Shown: positions 1-6,105 of the stretch, one piece after another
Numbering within the stretch: the stretch's first letter is position 1
How the letters are laid out: the number at the start of each line of letters is the position of its first letter
Source of the DNA: Bacteroidota bacterium
GTDB taxonomy: Bacteria; Bacteroidota; Bacteroidia; Flavobacteriales_F; PHOS-HE28
Assembly (NCBI GenBank): GCA_023430325.1
Contig: JAEZAU010000166.1
Coordinates: 1 to 17,286, forward strand
Direction of reading: 5' to 3'
Length of the DNA: 17,286 nt
Notes under the pieces: model-generated
Databases searched by the model: none
The model's input: the letters and a program-made list of their open reading frames with translations, nothing else
Told to the model about the DNA's origin: nothing
Program-made: the position numbers and the translations under genes

Positions 1-510
1 TTCAAATTCCTTCTTGGGCAATTGAAGCTCCTGATCGCTCACGAAGACCAGCACGCGTTCCAGATCCACCTTCACGCCATTGGATTCAAGGATCCTTTCT
101 TCAGGCCGTTCACCTCCGCTGCGTTTCAACAGGGCCTTCACTTTACTGACGAAGACTTTCGGCCGAACGGGTTTGGTGATATAGTCATCGGCCCCGGCGT
201 CGTAAGCCGCGATCTGCGAATAATCCTCGCCACGAGCGGTGAGGAACACGATCAACGTATCCTGCAAACCCGGGGTCTGGCGAAGCTGGCTGCATACTTC
301 AATACCATCCATGCCTGGCATCATGATATCCAGAACGATCAGGTCAGGATGGTCTGCTTTTGCGCTCTTTATGGCGTCCTTCCCGTTCAGGGCGGTGTAC
401 ACCTGGTACCCTTCCCGCTCCAGATTGTATTTCAAAAGATCAACGATATCCTGTTCATCATCCACCAAAAGAACCTTTGGGGCCATCATGCCGGCTGTCA
501 GATCATTCAT
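1..510 (-). CDS. Response regulator, PhoB/OmpR type, truncated by the window edge
   Basis: The reading frame is open from the ATG at 510 to base 1, giving the first 170 residues with no stop inside the window. A complete receiver domain is visible: acidic pair D17-D18, phospho-acceptor D61 in LIVLDIMMPGMDG, conserved T91 (FLTARGED) and K113 (DDYITKPV). A linker and the beginning of a winged-helix output domain follow (VLVFVSDQELQLPKKEFE), which is how PhoB/OmpR-family transcription factors continue. The family is phosphorylated by a sensor histidine kinase and binds DNA; the kinase is not in the window. ATGs at 489 and 486 are alternative starts that would place V13-L14-L15 nearer the N-terminus, as is usual. 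A -7-like box lies 48 bases upstream of the 510 start. The family call is firm; the signal sensed cannot be told. Confidence 0.9.
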   Translation of the reverse strand, partial: MNDLTAGMMAPKVLLVDDEQDIVDLLKYNLEREGYQVYTALNGKDAIKSAKADHPDLIVLDIMMPGMDGIEVCSQLRQTPGLQDTLIVFLTARGEDYSQIAAYDAGADDYITKPVRPKVFVSKVKALLKRSGGERPEERILESNGVKVDLERVLVFVSDQELQLPKKEFE

Positions 511-557
511 CGCTGCAAAGTTGGGAACGAAGGCTGAACAGGATGTTAAGCACCGGT

Positions 558-565
558 CAAATGTA
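558..565 (-). promoter_or_regulatory. Bacteroidota-type -7 box (TACATTTG) for the response regulator
   Basis: Read on the minus strand this is TACATTTG, a full match to the Bacteroidota -7 consensus TAnnTTTG. It lies 48 bases upstream of the response-regulator ATG at 510 and points toward it. I see no well-placed TTG at the -33 position, so the call rests on the -7 element and its position. Confidence 0.45.
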
Positions 566-613
566 GGTTAGCAGAATGCGCTGACCGGGCATACTGGTTG
601 GCAGGTACAATGC

Positions 614-621
614 TATTTTAG
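614..621 (+). promoter_or_regulatory. Possible -7 box for tRNA-Gly
   Basis: TATTTTAG matches TAnnTTTG at all but one of its fixed positions and ends 9 bases before the tRNA 5' end, a sensible distance for transcription starting just upstream of the mature tRNA. A TTG at 598-600 is closer than the usual -33 spacing, so this is a weak call. Confidence 0.35.
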
Positions 622-630
622 CCCCGTATT

Positions 631-703
631 GCGGGAGTAGCTCAGTTGGTAGAGCATCAGCTTCCCAAGCTGAGGGTCGCGGGTTCGAGTCCCGTTTCCC
701 GCT
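631..703 (+). tRNA. tRNA-Gly (anticodon CCC)
   Basis: A 73-base cloverleaf folds by eye. The acceptor arm GCGGGAG pairs with TTCCCGC (696-702) with one G-T pair. The D-arm is GCTC...GAGC. The anticodon stem TCAGC/GCTGA encloses loop TTCCCAA, giving anticodon CCC, which reads GGG (glycine). The T-arm stem GCGGG/CCCGT encloses TTCGAGT. The discriminator base is T703, as usual for tRNA-Gly. The CCA end is not encoded. The gene stands alone between a divergent regulator and a methyltransferase and is followed at once by a terminator. Confidence 0.97.
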
Positions 704-705
704 CG

Positions 706-733
706 AAAGGCCCGGGTCATCACCGGGCCTTTT
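706..733 (+). terminator. Rho-independent terminator after tRNA-Gly
   Basis: AAAGGCCCGG (706-715) pairs perfectly over 10 bp with CCGGGCCTTT (723-732) around a 7-base loop, and the 3' arm ends in a short T run. It begins three bases after the tRNA 3' end, so it very likely ends the tRNA transcript and insulates the methyltransferase gene downstream. Confidence 0.85.
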
Positions 734-807
734 CACATCCCTTCGTTGATGCATTGGCCGCCGCCGATCGATGAGCGATCATGGGCCGGTATTACTTCGG
801 CCATTGC

Positions 808-2052
808 ATGAAGAAGCAGAAGCCGGTGTTGCGTGTGGCGGAACTGTTCGCAGGGGTGGGCGGTTTCCGCATCGGGCTGGAAAGAGCCGGTGGTTTCCAG
901 GTCGTCTTCAGCAACCAATGGGAGCCGGGGCGCAAGAAACAGCATGCCTCAGATGTGTATGTCTCGCGATTCGGGGCCGATCATCATTTTAACGCCGATA
1001 TCTCTTCCATTCCGGTGGATTCCATACCGGACCACGATGTGCTCGTTGGTGGATTTCCTTGCCAGGATTATTCTGTGGCCAGTACCTTGAAGAACAGCAG
1101 GGGCCTCGTTGGAAAAAAGGGCGTGCTCTGGTGGCAGATCCACCGCATTCTTCGCGAGAAGGAGGAGAAGCCGAAATTCCTGATATTGGAAAATGTCGAC
1201 CGGCTACTGGGGTCTCCTGTGGGCCAGCGTGGGCGCGATCTGGCGGTGATGCTCCGTTCGCTCGATCAATTGGGCTATGCGTTGGAATGGCGGGTGATCA
1301 ATGCCGCAGATTATGGTATGCCCCAGCGCAGGCGCCGTGTGTTCCTGTTGGGATATCATGAAAGCACCGATCTCTTCCAGGCGCTGAAAGCCGCTGCGCC
1401 GGAAGCCTGGATCGCCGGTGATGGGCCACTTGGATCGGCCTTCCCGTGCGGATCTGCGAACGGAGGCATCAAGACCTTCAGCATCGCAAAAGACCTGGAT
1501 GAACTGACCCGGAAATTCGGCGCGCGCACAGGACCATCGCCGTTCCAGAACAGCGGTATCATGATCGGCGGAAAGGTCTTTACCTGCCGCATGGAACCGC
1601 AGTATTTCGGCCCCGTCATCACCCTTGGTGAACTTCTTCAACCGGAAAAGGAAGTGCCGCCAGCATTCTTCATTCCGAAAAAGGAAATCTCCAAGTGGAA
1701 GTACTTGAAAGGAGCGAAGAAAGAACCACGGACCGTGAGCGGGAATGGTCACGTTTACAACTACTCCGAAGGCGCCATGGCCTTTCCCGATCCGCTGGAC
1801 AGGCCCAGCCGGACGATCATTACCGGTGAAGGCGGCCGATCGCCTTCGCGTTTCAAGCATGTGGTATCCACCGATGGTATCCGTTTCCGCCGTTTGACAC
1901 CGATCGAGCTGGAAAGATTGAACATGTTCCCCGATGGGCATACGGCAGGAGCAAGTGACAGCTGGCGCGCGTTCTTCATGGGCAATGCCCTGGTGGTGGG
2001 CATCGTGGAAAGGATAGGCCGCCAGTTGCAGAAGGCGATCGCCGAGGGATGA
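808..2052 (+). CDS. DNA (cytosine-5-)-methyltransferase, apparently solitary
   Basis: Transfers a methyl group from S-adenosylmethionine to carbon 5 of cytosine in a DNA target. All core motifs of the C5 family occur in order (414-residue numbering from 808): motif I ELFAGVGGFR (12-21, SAM site), motif IV GGFPCQDYS with catalytic Cys85, motif VI ENVD (128-131), motif VIII QRRRRVF (173-179), a variable target-recognition stretch, and the C-terminal motifs IX/X (RRLTPIELERLNMFP and GNALVVGIVERIG). The length is normal for a type II enzyme. An in-frame ATG at 781 would add nine residues; 808 is preferred because motif I then starts about ten residues in. No restriction endonuclease or specificity subunit is next to it: tRNA plus terminator upstream, msrA downstream. 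It could be an orphan epigenetic enzyme or a remnant of a restriction-modification system. The target sequence cannot be read from the protein by eye. Confidence 0.93.
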   Translation: MKKQKPVLRVAELFAGVGGFRIGLERAGGFQVVFSNQWEPGRKKQHASDVYVSRFGADHHFNADISSIPVDSIPDHDVLVGGFPCQDYSVASTLKNSRGLVGKKGVLWWQIHRILREKEEKPKFLILENVDRLLGSPVGQRGRDLAVMLRSLDQLGYALEWRVINAADYGMPQRRRRVFLLGYHESTDLFQALKAAAPEAWIAGDGPLGSAFPCGSANGGIKTFSIAKDLDELTRKFGARTGPSPFQNSGIMIGGKVFTCRMEPQYFGPVITLGELLQPEKEVPPAFFIPKKEISKWKYLKGAKKEPRTVSGNGHVYNYSEGAMAFPDPLDRPSRTIITGEGGRSPSRFKHVVSTDGIRFRRLTPIELERLNMFPDGHTAGASDSWRAFFMGNALVVGIVERIGRQLQKAIAEG

Positions 2053-2084
2053 ACTAGAACCACCTTTCGATCGTTCTATGATGC

Positions 2085-2747
2085 ATGATCTTCAAGTTGA
2101 TGCTGCCCGGGGTGGCGATCTTTGTACCCGCATTCCTGTTCTCCTGTAATAATGGAACGGCAGGTCATGCGATCAACGAAGACGCCACGATCATGCAGGT
2201 GACAGATGAAGGAATGGGAACGGTGACGCTGGGTGCAGGATGTTTCTGGTGCGTGGAGGCTGTGTTCCTTGAATTGAAAGGCGTTCGATCGGTCACCTCG
2301 GGATATATGGGCGGTCACGTAAAGAACCCCAGTTACCGCGAAGTCTGCAATGGCACTACGGGACATGCCGAAGTTGCACAGATCGTATTCGATCCGAAAG
2401 AGATCTCTTTCGATGCCATCCTTGAGGTCTTTTGGAAGACCCATGATCCCACCACACTGAACCGCCAGGGAGCAGACGTGGGCACCCAATATCGATCGGC
2501 CATCTTCTATCATACGGAAGAACAGAAGGCGATCGCTGAACATTACAAGAAGAAGTTGGATGAGAGCGGTGCCTTCAGGGCGCCGATCGTAACGGAGATA
2601 ACACCGGCTTCCACCTTCTATAAGGCGGAGGACTATCACCAGAATTATTTCGCTGAGAACCAGAATGCTGGTTACTGCCGGATGGTGATACAGCCGAAGC
2701 TGGAGAAATTCCGCACGGTCTTTGCCGACCGGCTGAAAGATCGTTGA
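2085..2747 (+). CDS. msrA: Peptide-methionine (S)-S-oxide reductase MsrA, predicted lipoprotein
   Basis: Reduces methionine-S-sulfoxide in oxidised proteins back to methionine. The family signature GCFWC is present with nucleophilic Cys53, followed by the typical SGYMGGHVKNPSYREVC, GHAEVAQIVFDP and the DVGTQYRSAIFYH block. A further cysteine in NAGYC near the C-terminus could serve in recycling. The N-terminus is a hydrophobic signal ending in a lipobox-like LFSC (Cys21), so the enzyme is predicted to be lipid-anchored outside the cytoplasm rather than cytosolic. The 220-residue length fits MsrA alone, with no fused MsrB domain. It starts 32 bases after the methyltransferase stop; whether the two are co-transcribed is unclear. 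The enzyme call is very sure, the lipoprotein call fairly sure. Confidence 0.95.
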   Translation: MIFKLMLPGVAIFVPAFLFSCNNGTAGHAINEDATIMQVTDEGMGTVTLGAGCFWCVEAVFLELKGVRSVTSGYMGGHVKNPSYREVCNGTTGHAEVAQIVFDPKEISFDAILEVFWKTHDPTTLNRQGADVGTQYRSAIFYHTEEQKAIAEHYKKKLDESGAFRAPIVTEITPASTFYKAEDYHQNYFAENQNAGYCRMVIQPKLEKFRTVFADRLKDR

Positions 2748-2805
2748 AGGTACTTGGTTACCTTGCCAGCGATCGCAGGGATCCAAACACCTGAACACCT
2801 TACCG

Positions 2806-3555
2806 ATGCAGATATATCGCCTCTTGAGCGCAGGGATCCTCCTGCCACTTGCCATCGCGCTTCACGCGCAGGAGTATGACGGAATGGAGCTGGTGCGCAA
2901 CGGCAGCTTCGAAAATGTAACGAAGTCCCCGAGCACTTATGATCAGATCTACCTGGCTGAAGGCTGGAAGAACGCGACGCTGGCCCCCTGCGAGCTGTTC
3001 GATCCGAAGGCATCCGTAAAGACAGTGGGTATTCCGGTGAATGATTATGGCAACATAGCACCGCATGAGGGTGAGCGCTATGCCGGTATCGTGGGTTGGA
3101 AGGATGATGTACGCCTGAACATGGATGCCGTGGACCAGGAGGACACTTTCAAGCCCGGCTGGAATTCATATTCCGAATATTTGATGGGCGAATTGATCCA
3201 ACCACTGCAGAAAGGCCAATGGTATGAGATCACATTCCAGGTGGCGCTGGCCCAGAACAGCGATCGAACGATCCTTGGGATCGGCGCCTATTGCTGGAAA
3301 GATCCGCAGCCGTACAAGAACCGCAAGTTCATGGAAGAGGTACCTGATGTCTTTCTGGACCAGTTCATCGAAGAAAAAGGCAAATGGGTTGAAGTGAAAG
3401 GCAGCTTCAAGGCTCGTGGTAATGAAACGGCCATCGTGGTCGGTGTGTTTCCATACGTAGGTCTGGAATCGAAGAAGATCGTGGAGGGCCATGATAATCG
3501 ATATGCCTACTACTACATCGACTCCATCTCCATGAAGAGAGTGCCCGAGCCGTAA
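2806..3555 (+). CDS. Secreted NGSFE-domain protein (hypothetical)
   Basis: A 249-residue protein with a clear signal peptide (hydrophobic stretch LLSAGILLPLAIALHA, probable cleavage before QEYDG). The mature part opens with LVRNGSFENV and continues with a W near GWKNA, a VNDYGNIAPHEGERYAGI block, LIQPLQKGQWYEITFQVALAQ and IGAYCW. From memory this pattern resembles the beta-sandwich domain at the N-terminus of many secreted or OmpA-fused Bacteroidota proteins that begin NLVPNGSFE. Here it makes up the whole protein; no OmpA, PKD or type IX sorting domain follows. A role in binding cell-wall or extracellular glycans is conceivable but is inference. It starts 58 bases after msrA with no obvious terminator between, and two bases separate its stop from the -7 box of the next gene. 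Confidence 0.8.
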   Translation: MQIYRLLSAGILLPLAIALHAQEYDGMELVRNGSFENVTKSPSTYDQIYLAEGWKNATLAPCELFDPKASVKTVGIPVNDYGNIAPHEGERYAGIVGWKDDVRLNMDAVDQEDTFKPGWNSYSEYLMGELIQPLQKGQWYEITFQVALAQNSDRTILGIGAYCWKDPQPYKNRKFMEEVPDVFLDQFIEEKGKWVEVKGSFKARGNETAIVVGVFPYVGLESKKIVEGHDNRYAYYYIDSISMKRVPEP

Positions 3556-3557
3556 GG

Positions 3558-3565
3558 TACCTTTG
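3558..3565 (+). promoter_or_regulatory. -7 box (TACCTTTG) for the DUF983 gene
   Basis: TACCTTTG is a perfect match to TAnnTTTG and ends only 7 bases before the ATG at 3573. Transcription from it would give a leaderless or nearly leaderless mRNA for the DUF983-folD pair. No clear -33 TTG is seen. Confidence 0.5.
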
Positions 3566-3572
3566 CGCCAGC

Positions 3573-3989
3573 ATGGCGGCAGGAAGATCCAAGTTCTACA
3601 GCATCTTCAATTTCAAATGTCCGCATTGTCATGAAGGCGAGTTCTTCGTGGATCGGAACCCGTATCATCTGGCACGCATCGGGGACATTCTGGATGTCTG
3701 CCCTGTCTGCAAGCGGCGCTATTCACCTGAACCTGGTTTCTATTTCGGTGCCATGTACGTGGCCTATGGGCTGGGCGTGGCGCTCTTCGTCTCGATCTAT
3801 ATCGCTACGGCGGTCCTCTATCCGGCGGCACCGATGTGGCTGTACATCGTATTGATCTTTGCGGGATTGATCTTTCTGGGGCCCTACATGTACGCGCTTT
3901 CCAAGACGATATGGGCCAACCTTTTCTTCAATTACAAAGGTGTGGAGCCTACTCAGAAGGAGCGGGAGTACGAAAGGTCACGTCAATGA
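3573..3989 (+). CDS. DUF983 family zinc-ribbon membrane protein
   Basis: A 138-residue protein with an N-terminal zinc-ribbon-like part made of two CxxC pairs (C16-P-H-C19 and C43-P-V-C46), followed by two transmembrane helices (about residues 65-85, GLGVALFVSIYIATAVLY, and 90-110, MWLYIVLIFAGLIFLGPYMY) and a short basic tail. The order and the words FKCPHCHEG, CPVCKRRY and EPGFYFGAMYV fit DUF983, a family of small membrane proteins of unknown function. The cysteines could bind a metal. Its stop overlaps the folD start (ATGA, 3986-3989), which indicates translational coupling. It is immediately preceded by a -7 box, so it probably heads a two-gene operon. No biochemical role is assigned. Confidence 0.88.
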   Translation: MAAGRSKFYSIFNFKCPHCHEGEFFVDRNPYHLARIGDILDVCPVCKRRYSPEPGFYFGAMYVAYGLGVALFVSIYIATAVLYPAAPMWLYIVLIFAGLIFLGPYMYALSKTIWANLFFNYKGVEPTQKEREYERSRQ

Positions 3990-4927
3990 ACGATCCGTCC
4001 ATGATCGCTACCTTCACCGCAGAAGCCATGGCTCAGAGTGCTACCACGTACAAGCTGCTCGATGGAAAAGCAGCTTCTGCTGTCATTCGTGACCAGATCA
4101 AGCTCAATACGGAGGCTCTGAAGACCCGGCTGGGCCGTGCGCCACACCTTGTGGCCGTGCTGGTGGGCCATGATGGTGCAAGCCGCACCTATGTGGAGAA
4201 CAAGGTGAAAGCCTGCGAAAAGGTGGGTTTCAAAAGCACCTTGATCCATCGCGACGGATCCATTTCTGAACAGGACCTCCTGGAGGTGGTGAACGGGTTG
4301 AACAATGATCCCGAAGTTGATGGGTTCATCGTACAATTACCATTGCCCGATCATATCAACGCAGAGCAGGTCACCCTGGCCATCGATCCGAAGAAGGATG
4401 TGGACGGCTTTCATCCGTTGAACGTGGGCCGCATGGCCATCGGCTTGCCGTGTTTCCTTCCGGCCACGCCCAATGGCATCCTCGAACTTCTCAAGCATTA
4501 CGGCGTCCGTACATCGGGCAAGCATTGCGTGGTCGTAGGGCGAAGCAATATCGTTGGCCGGCCCATGAGCATCCTGATGGGTCGCAATGAGGAACCAGGC
4601 AATTGCACTGTAACGCTCGCACACAGCCGCACCCGCGATCTTTCATCGATCACAAGACAGGCCGATATTCTGATCGTTGCGATCGGAAGACCGAATTTCA
4701 TCACCGGTGATATGGTGAAGGAGGATGCGATCATCATCGATGTAGGCATTCACCGGATCGAAGATATTACACGCCCGCACGGCTACCGGATCACCGGCGA
4801 TGTAGATCTGGTCTCTGTGGGAAAGAAATGTTCCATGCTAACGCCGGTACCAGGCGGGGTGGGACCGATGACCATCACCAGCCTGTTACAGAACACGTTG
4901 AAAGCGGCTGAGTTGAATTGCTCCTAG
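3986..4927 (+). CDS. folD: Bifunctional methylene-THF dehydrogenase / methenyl-THF cyclohydrolase FolD
   Basis: Interconverts 5,10-methylene-, 5,10-methenyl- and 10-formyl-tetrahydrofolate in the cytoplasm, supplying formyl units for purine and initiator-tRNA synthesis. Family marks are LLDGK near the N-terminus, YVENK with catalytic Lys73, DGFIVQLPLPDH, the dinucleotide-fold stretch VVVGRSNIVGRPMS, and the C-terminal signature PVPGGVGPMT (287-296). The ATG at 3986 overlaps the preceding stop as ATGA and gives 313 residues. The family normally starts a few residues before LLDGK, so the ATG at 4028 (299 residues) is a serious alternative. The stop (4925-4927) shares a CTAG palindrome with the stop of the convergent small membrane gene. 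Function is certain, the start is not. Confidence 0.95.
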   Translation: MNDPSMIATFTAEAMAQSATTYKLLDGKAASAVIRDQIKLNTEALKTRLGRAPHLVAVLVGHDGASRTYVENKVKACEKVGFKSTLIHRDGSISEQDLLEVVNGLNNDPEVDGFIVQLPLPDHINAEQVTLAIDPKKDVDGFHPLNVGRMAIGLPCFLPATPNGILELLKHYGVRTSGKHCVVVGRSNIVGRPMSILMGRNEEPGNCTVTLAHSRTRDLSSITRQADILIVAIGRPNFITGDMVKEDAIIIDVGIHRIEDITRPHGYRITGDVDLVSVGKKCSMLTPVPGGVGPMTITSLLQNTLKAAELNCS

Positions 4928-5142
4928 GTCCGCATCATTCCACGCTCAGAACGCAGTTTCTTCCGTTCCTTCCACCAGTGGTTGATCCTAAACACCACGG
5001 CCACAAGCGCCAGAACGAGAAGCAGATGGACCATGACGCCAAGAACGGCTGCGAAAAGCATTCCCGCCACCCACAACACCAACAGCAACAAGATCAGGAA
5101 ATTCAATGTGCGGCCCATAAGGATCGTTACTGCATCATTCAT
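4924..5142 (-). CDS. Small lmo0937/DUF5670-like membrane protein
   Basis: A 72-residue protein starting MNDAVTILMGRTLNF. Two hydrophobic helices (LNFLILLLLVLWVAGMLFA and VMVHLLLVLALVAVVFRI) are separated by a short turn, and a basic tail (WWKERKKLRSERG) ends the protein. The pattern of helix, glycine turn, hydrophobic H-L-L-L-V helix and short basic end resembles the lmo0937 / DUF5670 group of tiny stress-linked membrane proteins; this is a similarity from memory. The frame stays open to an ATG at 5202, but that upstream part (MRPALRRGISFHTNF...) is polar and implausible. The ATG at 5118 (MGRTLNF) is also possible. The last four bases overlap folD, converging through a shared CTAG. Confidence 0.7.
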   Translation of the reverse strand: MNDAVTILMGRTLNFLILLLLVLWVAGMLFAAVLGVMVHLLLVLALVAVVFRINHWWKERKKLRSERGMMRT

Positions 5143-5207
5143 GCCGTGCCGGAAGATGAAGTTCGTATGAAATGAAATTCCACGCCTGAGAGCTGGTCTC
5201 ATGCATA

Positions 5208-5215
5208 TACCTTTG
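5208..5215 (+). promoter_or_regulatory. -7 box (TACCTTTG) for the RimK-type ligase
   Basis: TACCTTTG matches the -7 consensus fully and ends 17 bases before the ATG at 5233, implying a leader of roughly a dozen bases. It is identical in sequence to the box before the DUF983 gene. Confidence 0.5.
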
Positions 5216-5232
5216 GCCGCTCTTCCGACCCC

Positions 5233-6105
5233 ATGAACATCATCGTCCTCTCGCGGGACAGTAAGCTCTACTCCACCAGACGATTAGTGGAGGCATGTGA
5301 AACACGTGGCCATACCTGCAAAGTGGTGAACCATGTGAAATGCGACATCCTTATCGAAAAGCGGAATCCGCAGGTGATCTACGGGGGCCAAATGCTGGAG
5401 AACATTGATGCGGTCATTCCACGGATCGGGGCCAGTGTCACTTTCTTCGGTACCGCGGTGGTGCGCCAGTTCGAAATGATGAAGGTGTTCACCACCACCG
5501 AAAGTCAGGCGCTGGTGCGCAGCCGGGACAAACTTCGCAGCATGCAGATCCTCACCCGCAGCGGCGTAGGTATTCCCAAAACGGTCTTTACCAACTACAG
5601 CAAGGACGTGGCCAATGTGGTGGACAATGTGGGTGGCGCTCCCTGCATCATCAAATTGCTCGAAGGCACGCAGGGTTTGGGTGTGGTGCTGGCTGAAACG
5701 AAGAAGGCTGCGGTAGCCGTCTGCGAGGCGTTCAATAGCCTGAAGGCGCGCGTGATCGTGCAGGAGTTCATCAAGGAAAGCCGCGGGATAGATATACGTG
5801 CATTCGTTGTGGATGGCCGTGTGGTGGGCGCCATGAAAAGGACCGGAAAGGAGGGGGAATTCCGCAGTAATCTGCATCGTGGCGGAACAGCGCAACTCAT
5901 CGAACTCTCACACGAAGAAGAAGTGACGGCGATAAAGGCGGCGAAAGCACTGGGCCTTCACGTGGCCGGTGTGGATATGCTGCAGAGCGATCGAGGGCCA
6001 CTGGTCATCGAAGTGAATTCAAGTCCGGGCCTTGAAGGGATAGAAGGAGCCACCAAACAGGATATCGCAGGGGAGATCGTGAAGTTCATCGAGCGGAACG
6101 TGTGA
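5233..6105 (+). CDS. rimK: RimK-type ATP-grasp glutamate ligase
   Basis: RimK enzymes use ATP to add glutamate to the C-terminus of ribosomal protein S6, and some make poly-glutamate. The 290-residue length is normal. The N-terminal pre-ATP-grasp domain (MNIIVLSRDSKLYSTRRL, VIPRIGASVTFFG) is followed by RSRDKLRSMQIL, the glycine-rich ATP loop IIKLLEGTQGLG (Lys141), VQEFIKESRGIDIRAFVV, and the RimK signature EVNSSPGLEGIE (260-268 and on). It has its own -7 box. The 3' end overlaps the convergent membrane gene by 20 bp. A RimB-like retropepsin lies about 1.5 kb away, as in rim systems. No S6 gene is nearby, so the substrate is inferred from the family; another acceptor peptide or a related amino acid is possible. 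Confidence 0.9.
   Translation: MNIIVLSRDSKLYSTRRLVEACETRGHTCKVVNHVKCDILIEKRNPQVIYGGQMLENIDAVIPRIGASVTFFGTAVVRQFEMMKVFTTTESQALVRSRDKLRSMQILTRSGVGIPKTVFTNYSKDVANVVDNVGGAPCIIKLLEGTQGLGVVLAETKKAAVAVCEAFNSLKARVIVQEFIKESRGIDIRAFVVDGRVVGAMKRTGKEGEFRSNLHRGGTAQLIELSHEEEVTAIKAAKALGLHVAGVDMLQSDRGPLVIEVNSSPGLEGIEGATKQDIAGEIVKFIERNV

Noticed and set aside
22..537. Plus-strand 171-residue reading frame
   Set aside because: It is antisense to the response-regulator gene, whose receiver-domain motifs are unmistakable on the minus strand.
706..732. Attachment-site repeat beside tRNA-Gly
   Set aside because: The structure is a terminator hairpin; I found no second copy of the tRNA 3' end downstream of the methyltransferase.
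557..754. Minus-strand 65-residue reading frame containing SGKRDSNPRPSAWEADALPTELL
   Set aside because: It is the antisense of the tRNA-Gly gene, a well-known false protein that arises wherever a tRNA is translated on its complement.
1204..1941. Minus-strand 245-residue reading frame
   Set aside because: Antisense to the methyltransferase core and target-recognition region, without any family motif.
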